Below are positions 41,001-47,761 of a stretch of DNA of 64,000 bases, one piece after another. The stretch lies in NCBI RefSeq assembly GCF_901709675.1, contig NC_051104.1:5255501-5319500 (forward strand), in the 5' to 3' direction. The notes beneath the pieces are model-generated. The model did not search any database. It was not told the DNA's origin and worked only from the letters and a program-made list of their open reading frames with translations. Made by a program: the position numbers and the translations under genes. Each line of letters opens with the position of its first letter. Within the stretch, counting starts at the first letter, position 1. The stretch comes from Syngnathus acus (lineage: Eukaryota; Chordata; Actinopteri; Syngnathiformes; Syngnathidae).

Positions 41001-41915
41001 ACACGATGGAAATAAGTGATAAAAGCAACCATTTTAATAACTTCAAAACAACTGTGGTGTCTTTTGATATAAAGTTATTAAAAGCGCTTTGCATTGCTGA
41101 CCAGCAGCTTCGATAAGGCAACACGAGTTTGTTCCGCCCAACGGTGCAGCAGCAACAGTGTCGCTCACGTATACCTGCTCGGAGTACATTTACCAAAGAA
41201 AGAACACTAAAGAGTTGCTGTTATTAACTTTGATCAAACCAAAAATCCATCCACAGAAATACAACAACCATTATGGGAGAAACAAACAACCCGTCGAGAA
41301 GTGTAATAACAACCAGGTAGCAGGTCCGGCTTGGGTTAAAAGGGTTATAACTCGACAAAACCACCCAATAGTATCTCTTTCAAATAAAGAAACGTCTGCA
41401 CAAATATACAACAACGTGTTAGGATGAGATAAAAGCGCTGTCCGTCCGTTTATAACATCGTGCGGTGTTTGTAACGGTCTTGGGTGCAGCGGACCGGTGA
41501 AGAGGGCTAAAAAAAAACTCGACAGAATGTTCTAAGCAAGTGGCTCCACAAAGGAAGGGAGAAGTATATTCACATGTAAACATGAGATAATTGCGCGTCT
41601 GTTTATAAAAACGTGAGATGCAAATGGTCTGGGGTGCAGCGAGCCGCTAGGCGGAGGGCGTACGCGGACCAGGTACGTATAACGGTACACCACATAGGCA
41701 GCAATGCAGCGTTCACTTGCTACTTCACAGCACTTTGAATGAGTAAAAAACACACTTATGCACATCCAAAGTTAGCACGGAAAAAAACAAGGGACACTGC
41801 AACACCCCAACTGCCGCTGCAAAAGCAAAGGTCCCCTGCAGAAGTAGTTTTACTCACCGTTGTTCCTCCTCGGGTTCGCCTGCTTTCTGCGCTTACACCT
41901 GGGGCCATCCGCCAT
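7442..41915 (-). CDS. zeb1: zeb1, zinc-finger E-box-binding homeobox 1 (spliced; whole coding span)
   Basis: Spliced coding sequence of a ZEB-family transcription factor that binds paired CACCTG-type E-boxes in the nucleus and represses epithelial genes through CtBP. Exons join in frame to 1059 residues, or 1077 with the candidate exon 3. Numbering with exon 3: C2H2 fingers at about 154-175, 184-204 and 224-244, a C2HC finger at 252-274, homeodomain-like segment about 558-608, CtBP-type motifs at 664-668, 684-688 and 720-724, C-terminal fingers at 856-876, 884-904 and 912-931, then an acidic tail. Human ZEB1 is about 1124 residues, so length is normal. ZEB1 rather than ZEB2 is supported by the N-terminus [15 protein letters not shown], the homeodomain stretch [17 protein letters not shown] and the D/E-rich tail. 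The zeb1a/zeb1b paralogue is undetermined. The start codon has A at -3 and G at +4. Seen: borders, frames, motifs. Known family role: EMT repressor. The exon 3 inclusion is inferred. Confidence 0.96.
8044..8740 (-). other. zeb1 intron 8
   Basis: A 697-nt intron, GT (8740-8739) to AG (8045-8044). It contains a 24-nt A run on the sense strand (T on plus, 8533-8556). I see no other feature. Confidence 0.9.
8741..8921 (-). CDS. zeb1: zeb1 exon 8 (zinc finger 5)
   Basis: A 181-nt exon with acceptor CCGCAACCAG and donor GTAATA. It encodes [20 protein letters not shown], a basic run (LRKKMKK, possible nuclear localisation signal) and then [20 protein letters not shown], the first C-terminal finger (C856, C859, H872, H876). 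It enters in phase 0 and leaves one base, which exon 9 completes as the Gly of TGKRPH. The reading beyond 8741 towards lower coordinates (NKYQLFHF) is intron read-through. Confidence 0.95.
8922..9754 (-). other. zeb1 intron 7
   Basis: An 833-nt intron between exons 7 and 8. The donor is GTTTGT and the acceptor CAACCAG. No repeat or coding signal was recognised. Confidence 0.88.
9755..11469 (-). CDS. zeb1: zeb1 exon 7 (finger 4, homeodomain, CtBP motifs)
   Basis: The 1715-nt main exon. It opens with [20 protein letters not shown], a finger ending in Cys instead of the last His (C252, C255, H268, C274), as in all ZEB proteins. It continues with IKSEP, a psi-K-x-E SUMO-type motif at K331; the conserved block [18 protein letters not shown]; and the homeodomain-like segment [17 protein letters not shown]...[10 protein letters not shown] (about 558-608). 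The CtBP-type motifs are PLNLR (10216-10202), PLDLS (10156-10142) and PLNLT (10048-10034). It ends [10 protein letters not shown] in phase 0; the donor AAG|GTTTGT is slightly unusual. The first CtBP motif has Arg where mammals have Ser. Confidence 0.96.
11470..11796 (-). other. zeb1 intron 6
   Basis: A 327-nt intron containing a short (CA)n tract at about 11738-11754. Nothing else was noted. Confidence 0.9.
11797..11902 (-). CDS. zeb1: zeb1 exon 6 (zinc finger 3)
   Basis: A 106-nt exon with acceptor CGGCTCAACAG and donor GTGAGT. It encodes [14 protein letters not shown] followed by [20 protein letters not shown], a complete C2H2 finger (C224, C227, H240, H244). It leaves one base, completed by GC of exon 7 to give the linker Gly of HSGEKPY. 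Finger 3 is the finger most conserved across ZEB proteins and is needed for E-box binding in the family. Confidence 0.96.
11903..12173 (-). other. zeb1 intron 5
   Basis: A 271-nt intron, the shortest in the gene, with an ATTT repeat on the plus strand at about 12132-12150. No coding signal. Confidence 0.9.
12174..12376 (-). CDS. zeb1: zeb1 exon 5 (zinc fingers 1 and 2)
   Basis: A 203-nt exon with acceptor ATCCCATTCAG and donor GTAAAA. It begins [15 protein letters not shown]. Finger 1 has the pattern C-x2-C-x12-H-x4-H (CPYC...HIKYRH) and finger 2 has C-x2-C-x12-H-x3-H (CPEC...HMTAH). These are the first two of the four N-terminal fingers that bind one half of a paired E-box site. It ends in phase 0 after KPGRDQ. 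All zinc ligands are present. Confidence 0.96.
12377..13380 (-). other. zeb1 intron 4
   Basis: A 1004-nt intron. AT-rich, with an A run at 12848-12862 and an ACACAC tract near 13039-13047. No feature beyond the splice sites is supported. Confidence 0.9.
13381..13542 (-). CDS. zeb1: zeb1 exon 4
   Basis: A 162-nt exon with acceptor GGCTTCTTAG and donor GTACGG. It encodes [14 protein letters not shown] followed by [17 protein letters not shown] and a stretch ending HDENG, a strongly conserved ZEB1 segment just before the first zinc finger. The codon for the first Val (GTG) is completed across the junction. It ends with one base (G), completed by GA of exon 5 to give the Gly of GTPDSF. The segment is acidic and probably unstructured. 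The donor GTACGG is weaker than the other donors in this gene. Confidence 0.94.
14050..14310. other. CpG-dense patch inside zeb1 intron 3
   Basis: About 23 CpG dinucleotides in roughly 260 bp at near 50% GC, well above the neighbouring introns, where CpG is scarce. It may be an unmethylated intronic promoter or enhancer, or a recently inserted repeat. Open frames on both strands across it look like unconstrained sequence. Confidence 0.5.
14522..14649 (+). other. possible plus-strand exon antisense to zeb1 intron 3
   Basis: A pyrimidine tract and TTGCATTTTAG precede an open frame of 42 codons ([14 protein letters not shown]..., then ...[13 protein letters not shown]) ending in TGA at 14650-14652. 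GTCAGT at 14642-14647 could serve as a weak donor. The composition is protein-like (Trp, Lys, Pro, Cys spread out), but I recognise no family and a frame of this length occurs by chance. It lies 210 nt from the CpG-dense patch. Confidence 0.2.
14868..14921 (-). CDS. zeb1: zeb1 candidate exon 3 (54-nt cassette)
   Basis: A 54-nt segment with a good acceptor (pyrimidine tract, then TTTTTCCACAG) and a GTGTGT donor. It takes the single base left by exon 2 and leaves a single base for exon 4, so it can be included or skipped without a frame change. It would add [18 protein letters not shown] (18 residues) between HWDR and VKEDC. Human ZEB1 has about 18 extra residues at this point, including a Q-x-x-LGP string that loosely resembles the QLGP here. 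Beyond that the similarity is weak, so the call rests on splice sites, phase, length and position. Without it the protein is still in frame. Confidence 0.6.
14922..17292 (-). other. zeb1 intron 2
   Basis: A 2371-nt intron between exon 2 and the candidate exon 3. It contains A/T homopolymers (15105-15116, 16250-16262, 16791-16803) and a purine-rich stretch at 16030-16100. No coding or RNA gene was seen. Confidence 0.8.
17293..17445 (-). CDS. zeb1: zeb1 exon 2
   Basis: A 153-nt exon with acceptor GATTTAG and donor GTGAGA. It encodes [20 protein letters not shown] and then the acidic stretch [15 protein letters not shown], the conserved N-terminal ZEB1 segment. It enters with one base borrowed from exon 1 and leaves one base (G). 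The open frame begins with a GTG-like codon made by the splice junction, so this is not an independent start. It lies 24.4 kb from exon 1. Confidence 0.95.
17446..20183 (-). other. zeb1 intron 1, 3' portion
   Basis: Non-coding DNA from the exon 2 acceptor to the LINE remnant. Mixed composition with short homopolymers. No conserved domain, RNA gene or mobile element was recognised. Confidence 0.7.
20184..20690 (-). mobile_element. 5'-truncated non-LTR retrotransposon (Rex1/CR1-like LINE), 3' end
   Basis: On the minus strand, reading from about 20640, a frame encodes the C-terminal motif [18 protein letters not shown] found at the end of reverse transcriptases of fish LINEs. A 3' UTR follows, ending in short tandem repeats (GACTTT, four and a half copies) at 20184-20208. 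A tail of short direct repeats in place of poly(A) is typical of CR1/L2-clade elements. The 5' side is lost, as in most genomic copies. It lies in intron 1 in the same orientation as zeb1. Clade assignment is by motif memory only. Confidence 0.7.
22857..22880. repeat. (AC)n microsatellite
   Basis: About twelve AC units in intron 1 of zeb1. Confidence 0.9.
24992..25013. repeat. poly(G) tract, 22 nt
   Basis: An uninterrupted G run in intron 1, one of six G or C runs of 16 nt or more in this window. Confidence 0.9.
25878..26015. repeat. long-armed inverted repeat (MITE-like hairpin)
   Basis: Arms of about 37 bp (25878-25914 and 25979-26015) are reverse complements with one mismatch; the core is CTTCAAATTTGCTTCATGAA and its complement. 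The spacer is 64 bp. No clear target-site duplication was found outside the arms. It could be a miniature inverted-repeat transposon or a hairpin-forming RNA element in intron 1. Confidence 0.75.
26016..26940. other. low-repeat stretch of zeb1 intron 1, possible conserved non-coding element
   Basis: Over 900 bp of balanced composition without homopolymers or simple repeats, which is unusual for this intron. It contains AT-rich homeobox-like cores such as ATTTAATTAACC near 26728. No coding frame is convincing. Conservation cannot be tested from one sequence. Confidence 0.3.
26941..31379. other. zeb1 intron 1, mid segment
   Basis: No gene recognised. It contains a G run at 27163-27178, a CT-rich tract at 28466-28485 and low-repeat stretches near 28800-28990 and 30290-30420 with TAAT cores. 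Nothing further can be supported. Confidence 0.55.
27163..27178. repeat. poly(G) tract, 16 nt
   Basis: An uninterrupted G run in intron 1. Confidence 0.9.
31380..31830. other. low-repeat stretch of zeb1 intron 1, possible conserved non-coding element
   Basis: About 450 bp with even base composition, no simple repeats and several short palindromic or TAAT-type cores. It looks like constrained regulatory DNA, but this is a judgement by eye. Confidence 0.25.
39799..39860. repeat. 31-bp tandem duplication
   Basis: Two adjacent units, 39799-39829 and 39830-39860, share the pattern AAAAAGCCTGATTGATGACT and its continuation with three substitutions. It contains TGATTGAT, a PBX/HOX-like core, in each unit. 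Confidence 0.75.
40174..40192. repeat. poly(C) tract, 19 nt
   Basis: An uninterrupted C run in intron 1. Confidence 0.9.
41426..41645. repeat. diverged duplicated block near zeb1 exon 1
   Basis: Segments 41426-41496 and 41584-41645 share the ordered strings GAGATAA, GTTTATAA, GGTCT and GGGTGCAGCG, with small gaps. This suggests an old local duplication just inside intron 1, some 210-430 bp from the exon 1 donor. Confidence 0.5.
41858..41915 (-). CDS. zeb1: zeb1 exon 1 (coding part)
   Basis: Encodes 19 residues beginning [19 protein letters not shown], which match the N-terminus of vertebrate ZEB1 almost residue for residue. The exon ends AAC AAC G with the donor GTGAGT, leaving one base of the next codon (phase 1), which exon 2 completes as GTG (Val). 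The basic KRRK run is typical of the family. The ATG is in a strong context (A at -3, G at +4) and no in-frame upstream ATG was seen. A CACCTG E-box falls inside the exon at 41896-41901. Confidence 0.95.
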
Positions 41916-41940
41916 GATCCTTTCGTTGTGTCTAAATGCT

Positions 41941-42010
41941 GCCGGAGAGTCACCTCCTCTCTCACCCCTTCTCCCCCCTCCGTGTCCTCCCTCCCCTTCA
42001 CCTCCCCTTA
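41941..42010 (-). other. G-rich purine tract in the zeb1 leader
   Basis: The sense strand has successive runs GGGG, GGGG, GGG, GGGGGG and GGGG with loops of 1 to about 10 nt, enough on paper for a G-quadruplex in DNA or in the 5' leader RNA. The plus strand is the matching C/T-rich tract. Confidence 0.45.
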
Positions 42011-42030
42011 TCCGCACCTGGTTTACGACA

Positions 42031-42096
42031 CTAACACTTTACGACATCACCTTCTCGTGTACCTCCACAGAGCCAAGTTGCGCGCACCGGTCCCAT
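42031..42096 (-). other. upstream ORF in the zeb1 leader
   Basis: An ATG at 42096-42094 opens a 21-codon frame (MGPVRATWLCGG...) closed by TAG at 42033-42031, 116 nt before the zeb1 start. Context is weak at -3 (T) but has G at +4. It would act on translation only if transcription starts above 42096, which is not shown. Confidence 0.35.
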
Positions 42097-42301
42097 CCAA
42101 GGAAGCGCTGCGAGTGAGAAGAGAGACGCTCGGCAGTTTGCATGCGTGCTTTACCTGACCAGCCTCTAGGAAGTGAGCTGTGTAGGTTTGCTCTTTTAAG
42201 TCTGCTTTGTTTGTTCATCAAAGGTAAAGATGTACGCTTTGCGCTATGTCGACGTCATAAAGCATCGCAACATGCATAACTTGTGCAAACACCTCAAACT
42301 G

Positions 42302-42326
42302 CCCCCCCCCCCCCCCCCCCCCCCCC
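42302..42326. repeat. poly(C) tract, 25 nt
   Basis: An uninterrupted C run (G run on the zeb1 sense strand), about 390 bp upstream of the zeb1 start codon. Confidence 0.9.
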
Positions 42327-42475
42327 TAAATTTACTTCACAACATAGATTGCATTGTCATCAGTTTGTTTGCAGTAAAAACAACATACTTGTGGAACGTT
42401 AGGTATAAGTACCTGAAAACTGATCAGATTTGAAGTCACTTTGAATAAAGGTTTTAAAGTAACATTTTCTATATA

Positions 42476-42672
42476 TCAAAGTCAAAGTCTGCTTTATTGT
42501 CAATTTCTTCACATGCCAAGACACACAAAGAGATCGAAATAACGTTCCCACTATCCCACGGTGACAAGACAGTACACAATATACATACAAGTAAACAACA
42601 CACCAAAAAAAAAACAAGAAGGCACAAACAATGAATAAATAAGAGTGATGAATAAATAATAAATAAACAAAT
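42476..42672 (-). mobile_element. LINE 3' tail, second copy of the intron 1 element
   Basis: It shares with the copy at 20184 the terminal GACTTT repeats (two units), the string GCTTTATTGTCAATTTCTTC (plus-strand sense) and the following ACACACAAAGAGATCGAAATA region. Only the 3' UTR is left; no coding part remains. It has the same orientation as zeb1 and ends about 560 bp upstream of the zeb1 start codon. Confidence 0.7.
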
Positions 42673-42711
42673 ATATATATATAATATATATATATAAATA
42701 TATAGTATCCA
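42672..42711. repeat. AT-rich microsatellite
   Basis: Interrupted (TA)n tract directly beyond the LINE tail. Confidence 0.85.
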
Positions 42712-43455
42712 AATTAATTTTCGAATATTAATTTGACTGATATTGATTGGTAGATATTTATCTGCAAATGAAAATTTTATTACAATGATAATGATACAAC
42801 AACACAAGGCAAAGTAGACCAACTATACCAATCCTAAACACTGTGTCATCCTTTTAAAAGTATGGCTATAGTAATATATTGGCCCCCCAAATTAGTTTTT
42901 GCCTCATCTCCTCAAGATGCTGGCCCCTTCTGCCTAAATCCGCTATATTAGCCACAGTATTTCATTGTCACTTTGCTCCCCTTAAACCAAATGAACAATT
43001 TTAATAACACATTATTATAACTGCAAACATACTGACATTATAGTTCATTTATCAGCCAAATTTTGGGGGATTCTGCTAGCACACATTATATAAACACCAT
43101 TATGCATCTTTGCCCCCCCCTTTTTTTTTTTACCCATCCTTGACCAGTATTTGAGTGTGTGAAATGTGTGTTAGCGAGAGGAAGAAGTCATGAGACTGTC
43201 ATCACTGATTCAATCCTCTGCGTAAAGAAAGACCCCGCTGTTCTTCTGAGTAGCGCTTACCTCAGACGAGGATGACATAGACATGCCAGTGCAATCAGCA
43301 GGTTCAGGCTTCTTCCAATCAGATGAAACCTTCGTGCACAAACACACAATGCTTATCACACCACGCTCTGAGCAAACTGAAAAAAACAGTCACATGTCTG
43401 AGGTGAATTCTTTTTGTTAAAGGACACATGCATGAGTGTAGGAAGGTCTAATCCC
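42712..43455. other. intergenic DNA upstream of zeb1
   Basis: AT-rich with a C/T homopolymer junction near 43113-43130. No gene or element was recognised. Confidence 0.6.
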
Positions 43456-43826
43456 TAGAGGTGTCAGAATTAATCGATTCATCGACAACAAATCGAATAT
43501 AATTTTTAACAAAAAATGGTCCAAATTTTCTGATTTCAGGCTCTCAAAAGTAATAATCCTCCAATTTCTCGAGCCCTCCATGAAAGTAGACTGATTTATT
43601 TTTTGTTCAATCAAAATAAGACATTTACAAATATATGCTTTTACTTTGAAAAACAATCCGACTCGTGTAATTTTGCATAACTGTTTAGTTGGTTTTCAAT
43701 CACTAAATAAAATCAAATAATCCAAAACATAAATACACTTTTCCGCAAATGAAATTGTATCCGATTATTTGAGCCATCGATCAATCGAATAATCGATTCT
43801 AAAAATATTAGCTCGCCACCGCCCTA
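43456..43826. mobile_element. possible hAT-like non-autonomous element
   Basis: The left end TAGAGGTGTC and the right end, read inward, TAGGGCGGTG resemble the TAG-rGGTG termini of hAT elements, and the subterminal regions repeat ATCGATT motifs in inverted order. No coding capacity. An 8-bp target duplication was looked for and not found, so the borders are uncertain. Confidence 0.4.
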
Positions 43827-46800
43827 CCAATAACATATACATGGTATATAGGTCAGCGGAGTCTCAGTTGCTGTGAGGTAGTGGCTATTCTTAAAGCAGA
43901 CAACTCTAAGGTTTCTATTGCCTGTCATTACTCAGTTTTGTTGGAGTTGGACTGTGCTACCTACTTCAGATTCAGACTTGCAGTTGTTTTATGGTTCTAT
44001 TTTGTTTTGTATTAATCCCAGACTGATTTATGTCACATTTAAAGTGACATTTTGCAGATAAAAAATACACTTTCCTTGTTTGCTATTTCTTACGTGTTGT
44101 ATATGCCCACAAAACACGAATTTTGATTTTGTTTCCACTTTGGATTCTGTTGGCTAGTGCAGTTGTAGCTACCTCATGTTATAGCCGATGTTTTTATGTC
44201 ATGAGGAAATTGTGCCACTAAAAATCCGCAAGCCCCAGGCAATAGTTTTCCTTTTAGTGCAACTCATCATTCAGCTACATGTAGTGTGTACCCACAGACG
44301 TTTGGCAGTTCTTAGGACTGAATAATTCAGTAAGCACAGAGCAGGCCGAGCTCTGAGGACAGGCTGACCAGACAGAGAGTAATAGCTTTAGCATAAACAA
44401 CACCTCCAAACTTGCACTGTTCCAATAATTGTCTGACAAGGGGAGGGAGGGGCGGTTGCCCAGACACTGCATAGCTTGCTGAAAGAAGGCCCCAGAAATA
44501 GTCTGAATCAGCAAAGATCAATGGTGAAACTAACTCCTGGCTAACCACGTGGTCCTTTAGCGGCGGCTCCTTGCACGCTGAGCATGGAAAATAAGATGCT
44601 TGTTATCCAATGGAAAGTCAGATCTTTTCCCATTTTCCTTGGAGCGCGCCACTATTAGCATGAAGGCAGCGCCTGTGCAAGACAAAGAATAACAATGTAA
44701 AACAGCCTGAAGACACCATCTGATGTCTTAAAGAAAAAGCTGGATTTTTTTTTTTTTTTTCTACTGGCAAATGTTGAACTTTAATCTTCATAACGGTTGT
44801 GCATTAAACCCCAATTCTCATCAAACCCGATTGGTTTGAAAATGACATTCAGATATCATCTTTACGAAATAAAAGGCAAACCTCTTCTTCTTCCTGTAGC
44901 GACTCGAAACTGAAAGGATGAGGGAGGGATAAGCAGCCATCCTCTACTACATTAAGGGATCATGCTGCTCCCTGAAAATGAGTATTGATCCTCTTAGGTG
45001 CAGGATCGTTTAGGAGATTAATGTGAGAAGTGGTTGAGCTCCATAGTGCTCCACCAGGACCAGGGGATCAGCTCAGCGGGACAGCCGAGCCACGGGTGAC
45101 AGAGGTGCAATTGTGCAATAGCGTGGCGAGGGTGGAGAGCAATTCGTTCCTGTACATCCGCACTAAAGTACTGCCTCCATCTGCGCTATCAGTTAAGAGC
45201 ATCAGCTGGATGCGCAGGTTAAGAGGTAAGGTGAGAAGGTCAGAGCACGTCAAATAGAAAACAACGGGTCTGAAGAGAGAAAACGAAACGGCTACGGGCG
45301 AGATGGACGGAATGAAGAGCAAGGTGAGGAAGAGAGGAAACGAGAGTAGAAAAGAGGAACAGAAAGTGCACAAAGGAGGACGGCGGAAAAGGTACACCCT
45401 GCGCTACTCCAAATCGAGAATAGGAACGAGAAGCTGCGGCGGTGATAGAGCGACACAGAACAGACTAAACTGCTTAATCTCTCCCTGGAGACGACGGCGA
45501 AATGTGAGGTTCTCCTCTTCTGCTTTTCCACAGACCACCACCCCAACACAACACCGCGGCACTCTGCTCAGCTGCACTCCAGGCTGTTATCCCGCGAAAA
45601 GCCACAAACCTAAAGTGCACAAGTGGAGCCTACTCTGCAATTGATACAAGTGAAAGGTTCACTTTTAGCCTAGCGGTGAACTGCAAGGCCACGCTGCACA
45701 AAATGAGTTGTGAGAATGATTTTTTTTTTTTTTCCTCCATAAAAACACTCATCTAATAATCCTACTTGCAGCAAATAAACAGATCCTGTTGCAGGCCTGA
45801 AAATTTTCTCATGTATCACCCTCCGGGGGGGTGCAGCAGTCCTTGGGGGAAACTCTTAAAACAAATATTAGTTCAAGTATTCAGCTGCAGTTGAATGCGT
45901 GCTGTCAGAATGCAAAATCCAACAATGCAATGTTTTTAGGATGAGATGTCAAATCTGATCTTTTTTTACACTCCCTTAACAAGCCAGCAAATTTTCACCA
46001 CACTTCCGCTTTCCTCCTGTATTTTGTTTTGTTTTGTTTTTGTTCTCAAGACAGGAAGTTTCTGACACAAAGGTTGAAGTCAGCCACACCCCCAAATAGA
46101 ATTTGGGAGAAGAACAGTGAATTTAAAATCATGCATTTTGACACCGAAGAAGTCCATAGCCTGATTGCATAGTTCTGAAAATGTGGGTGGCCACACAACT
46201 TGGAGTTTCTGACCCGCGGGTGAATGTAACGCTGCCTGTCTGCATTGCGGTCCAAGATATATACTTGTTTTGGCTAGGAGGATGTGTGTGTGTGTGTTAT
46301 CCTAACACACAGAACACAACTGCAATGGCCCAGAAAGCCTTACCCCAGTCATGTTTTATGGCTGTCAATTGTAGAAAGCCCAGCTCACGTTTATATTGTA
46401 TTCATTGGAGCGCTTTTTACATTGCAGCGATCATGTGTGCTCTGTGCACATCAAACAAAACATAAAACTCCAACGTGTTTTTTCTGGATGTATCGCACAC
46501 TGGAAATCAAATTATTGGTGTGAGCTGTTCTCTACACTGGTATTGTTGTTTAATCCCACTAATTCGTTTTTGTGTATAAATAATTGCATTAGCTCAACGC
46601 TAACATACAAAAGGAAACACCACAGACAAGCTAACAGAAATGAACTTCGATGATCTTACCGTAGTTTCCATCACTTTGCAAAGTGTGGTTCAACCTTGTT
46701 TATAGGTGTAAGTTTAAGACTGAATCTGAGAAACGTGTAGGCGGTTTATGTTTTCTTATGTCTCCGTTTGTGAGAGGGGCTGAATGCGAATAGCAAACAC

Positions 46801-47361
46801 CTACTCTTTTCCCACATGTCCTCGTAGTACATCAAAACATTTGTCCACAGTCTATGCATGAATAGGGGCGAAGTGAACATTCAAAATAGCAGGCAATTAC
46901 TATGGGGCGTCCCTTTACTCAACCTTTGCATATTAAAGCCTTCTTGTCAAACAGATTGTCTTCGCTGTTCTGAGCAGCCTGCACAGTGAAACAATTTTCA
47001 TTAAGGGACAACCGCATGGACCTTAAGCTGTAATTTCATAGCCCAGTGTCCCTGTGACCACTTCAGGGTCCAACGGTGGCCACCCGCACCTTTACAACAG
47101 CCGGTTAGAGGTGCTGAAAAGTTGACAGACTGCTAGTAAGTTTTAGGCGTGAAAAGGGAGTCCCAAAATGAAACTCCAGTCCAGGAAATGACTGCAATAA
47201 TAACATTTAAGCTTTGGAAATGAAAAATGTGGGACGCTCATCATTTGTACAGGTGAGAGGACGTTCTCAGTTTAAACACATTTTAATCATAATAATAATA
47301 ACCATAATCCTTGAACATGGGGTATTTAAAAAAACATGATGGACTTCTAGCAACTGCTTTA
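43827..47361. other. intergenic DNA upstream of zeb1
   Basis: No gene recognised. It contains T runs (44747-44761, 45720-45733), a TTTTG repeat at 46023-46041 and a (TG)n tract near 46283-46297. A 113-codon basic open frame at 45303-45644 has low-complexity composition and is not called. Confidence 0.6.
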
Positions 47362-47761
47362 AAGTGGAAGCCAACTCCATTTTTTTTTTTTTTTTACAAT
47401 GTTCTATACAATATTATGTTATATGTGATCCCACTAGTCTAAACACAGCATTCTGATTAATATTGTTTTTTTTTTTAAGATTAGTAAAGCAGAGAAATTC
47501 ACCCGTTTTTATCCAGATCACAACCAATCACGGCTCAGCTTCAGAAAACTGTTGAGCCGTGATTGGTTGTGACATGTGATGTCATTTTCAGGCGACAGCA
47601 AGTAGCAAAATGGCCGCCCCCCAAGATAGATGAAAACAGGTCGATTTTTCCCGTTTAATTAACATTCCACACATGAAACATTGATCACAACACTGTGTTT
47701 TAACAAGTTGGGCTGCACAGAACATTATAACAAAGAAAAAAATTTAGGTGGACTTCCTTTT
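47362..47761. mobile_element. 400-bp MITE-like element with internal palindrome
   Basis: The ends AAGTGGAAGCCAAC and, inverted, AAAAGGAAGTCCAC match at about two thirds of positions and are flanked by TA on each side, which fits a Tc1/mariner-type target site. Near the middle, TCACAACCAATCACGGCTCA (47518-47537) and its exact complement (47553-47572) form a 20-bp stem with a 15-nt loop. No coding capacity. Confidence 0.5.

Larger units (their letters stand above)
31831..41425. other. zeb1 intron 1, 5' half
   Basis: No gene recognised. It holds T22 at 32947-32968, a G run at 36771-36783, a C run at 40174-40192, a 31-bp tandem duplication at 39799-39860, and stretches without simple repeats near 34500-35000 and 39360-39560. 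Purine/pyrimidine-rich patches occur at 36340-36440 and 37880-38190. Confidence 0.55.
41916..42240 (-). promoter_or_regulatory. zeb1: zeb1 5' leader and proximal promoter
   Basis: Region directly upstream of the start codon. On the sense strand it is purine-rich close to the ATG (41941-42010, runs of 3-6 G), moderately CpG-containing further up (42060-42145), and has no TATA box that I can see. It carries E2-box motifs at 42015-42020 (CACCTG on the plus strand) and 42152-42157 (TACCTG), and an octamer-like ATGCAAAC at 42137-42144. The transcription start was not located; it probably lies between about 42030 and 42200. Confidence 0.55.

Noticed and set aside
7442-41915. Identity as zeb2 instead of zeb1
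   Set aside because: Homeodomain flanks, the C-terminal [12 protein letters not shown] tail and the N-terminus fit ZEB1. ZEB2-specific stretches in the homeodomain and tail regions are absent.
42469-42822. 117-codon minus-strand open frame
   Set aside because: It is translated from the LINE tail and an (TA)n tract, giving Ile/Tyr repeats, not a protein.
45303-45644. 113-codon basic open frame
   Set aside because: Purine-rich low complexity explains the Arg/Lys content; a frame of similar size is open on the other strand.
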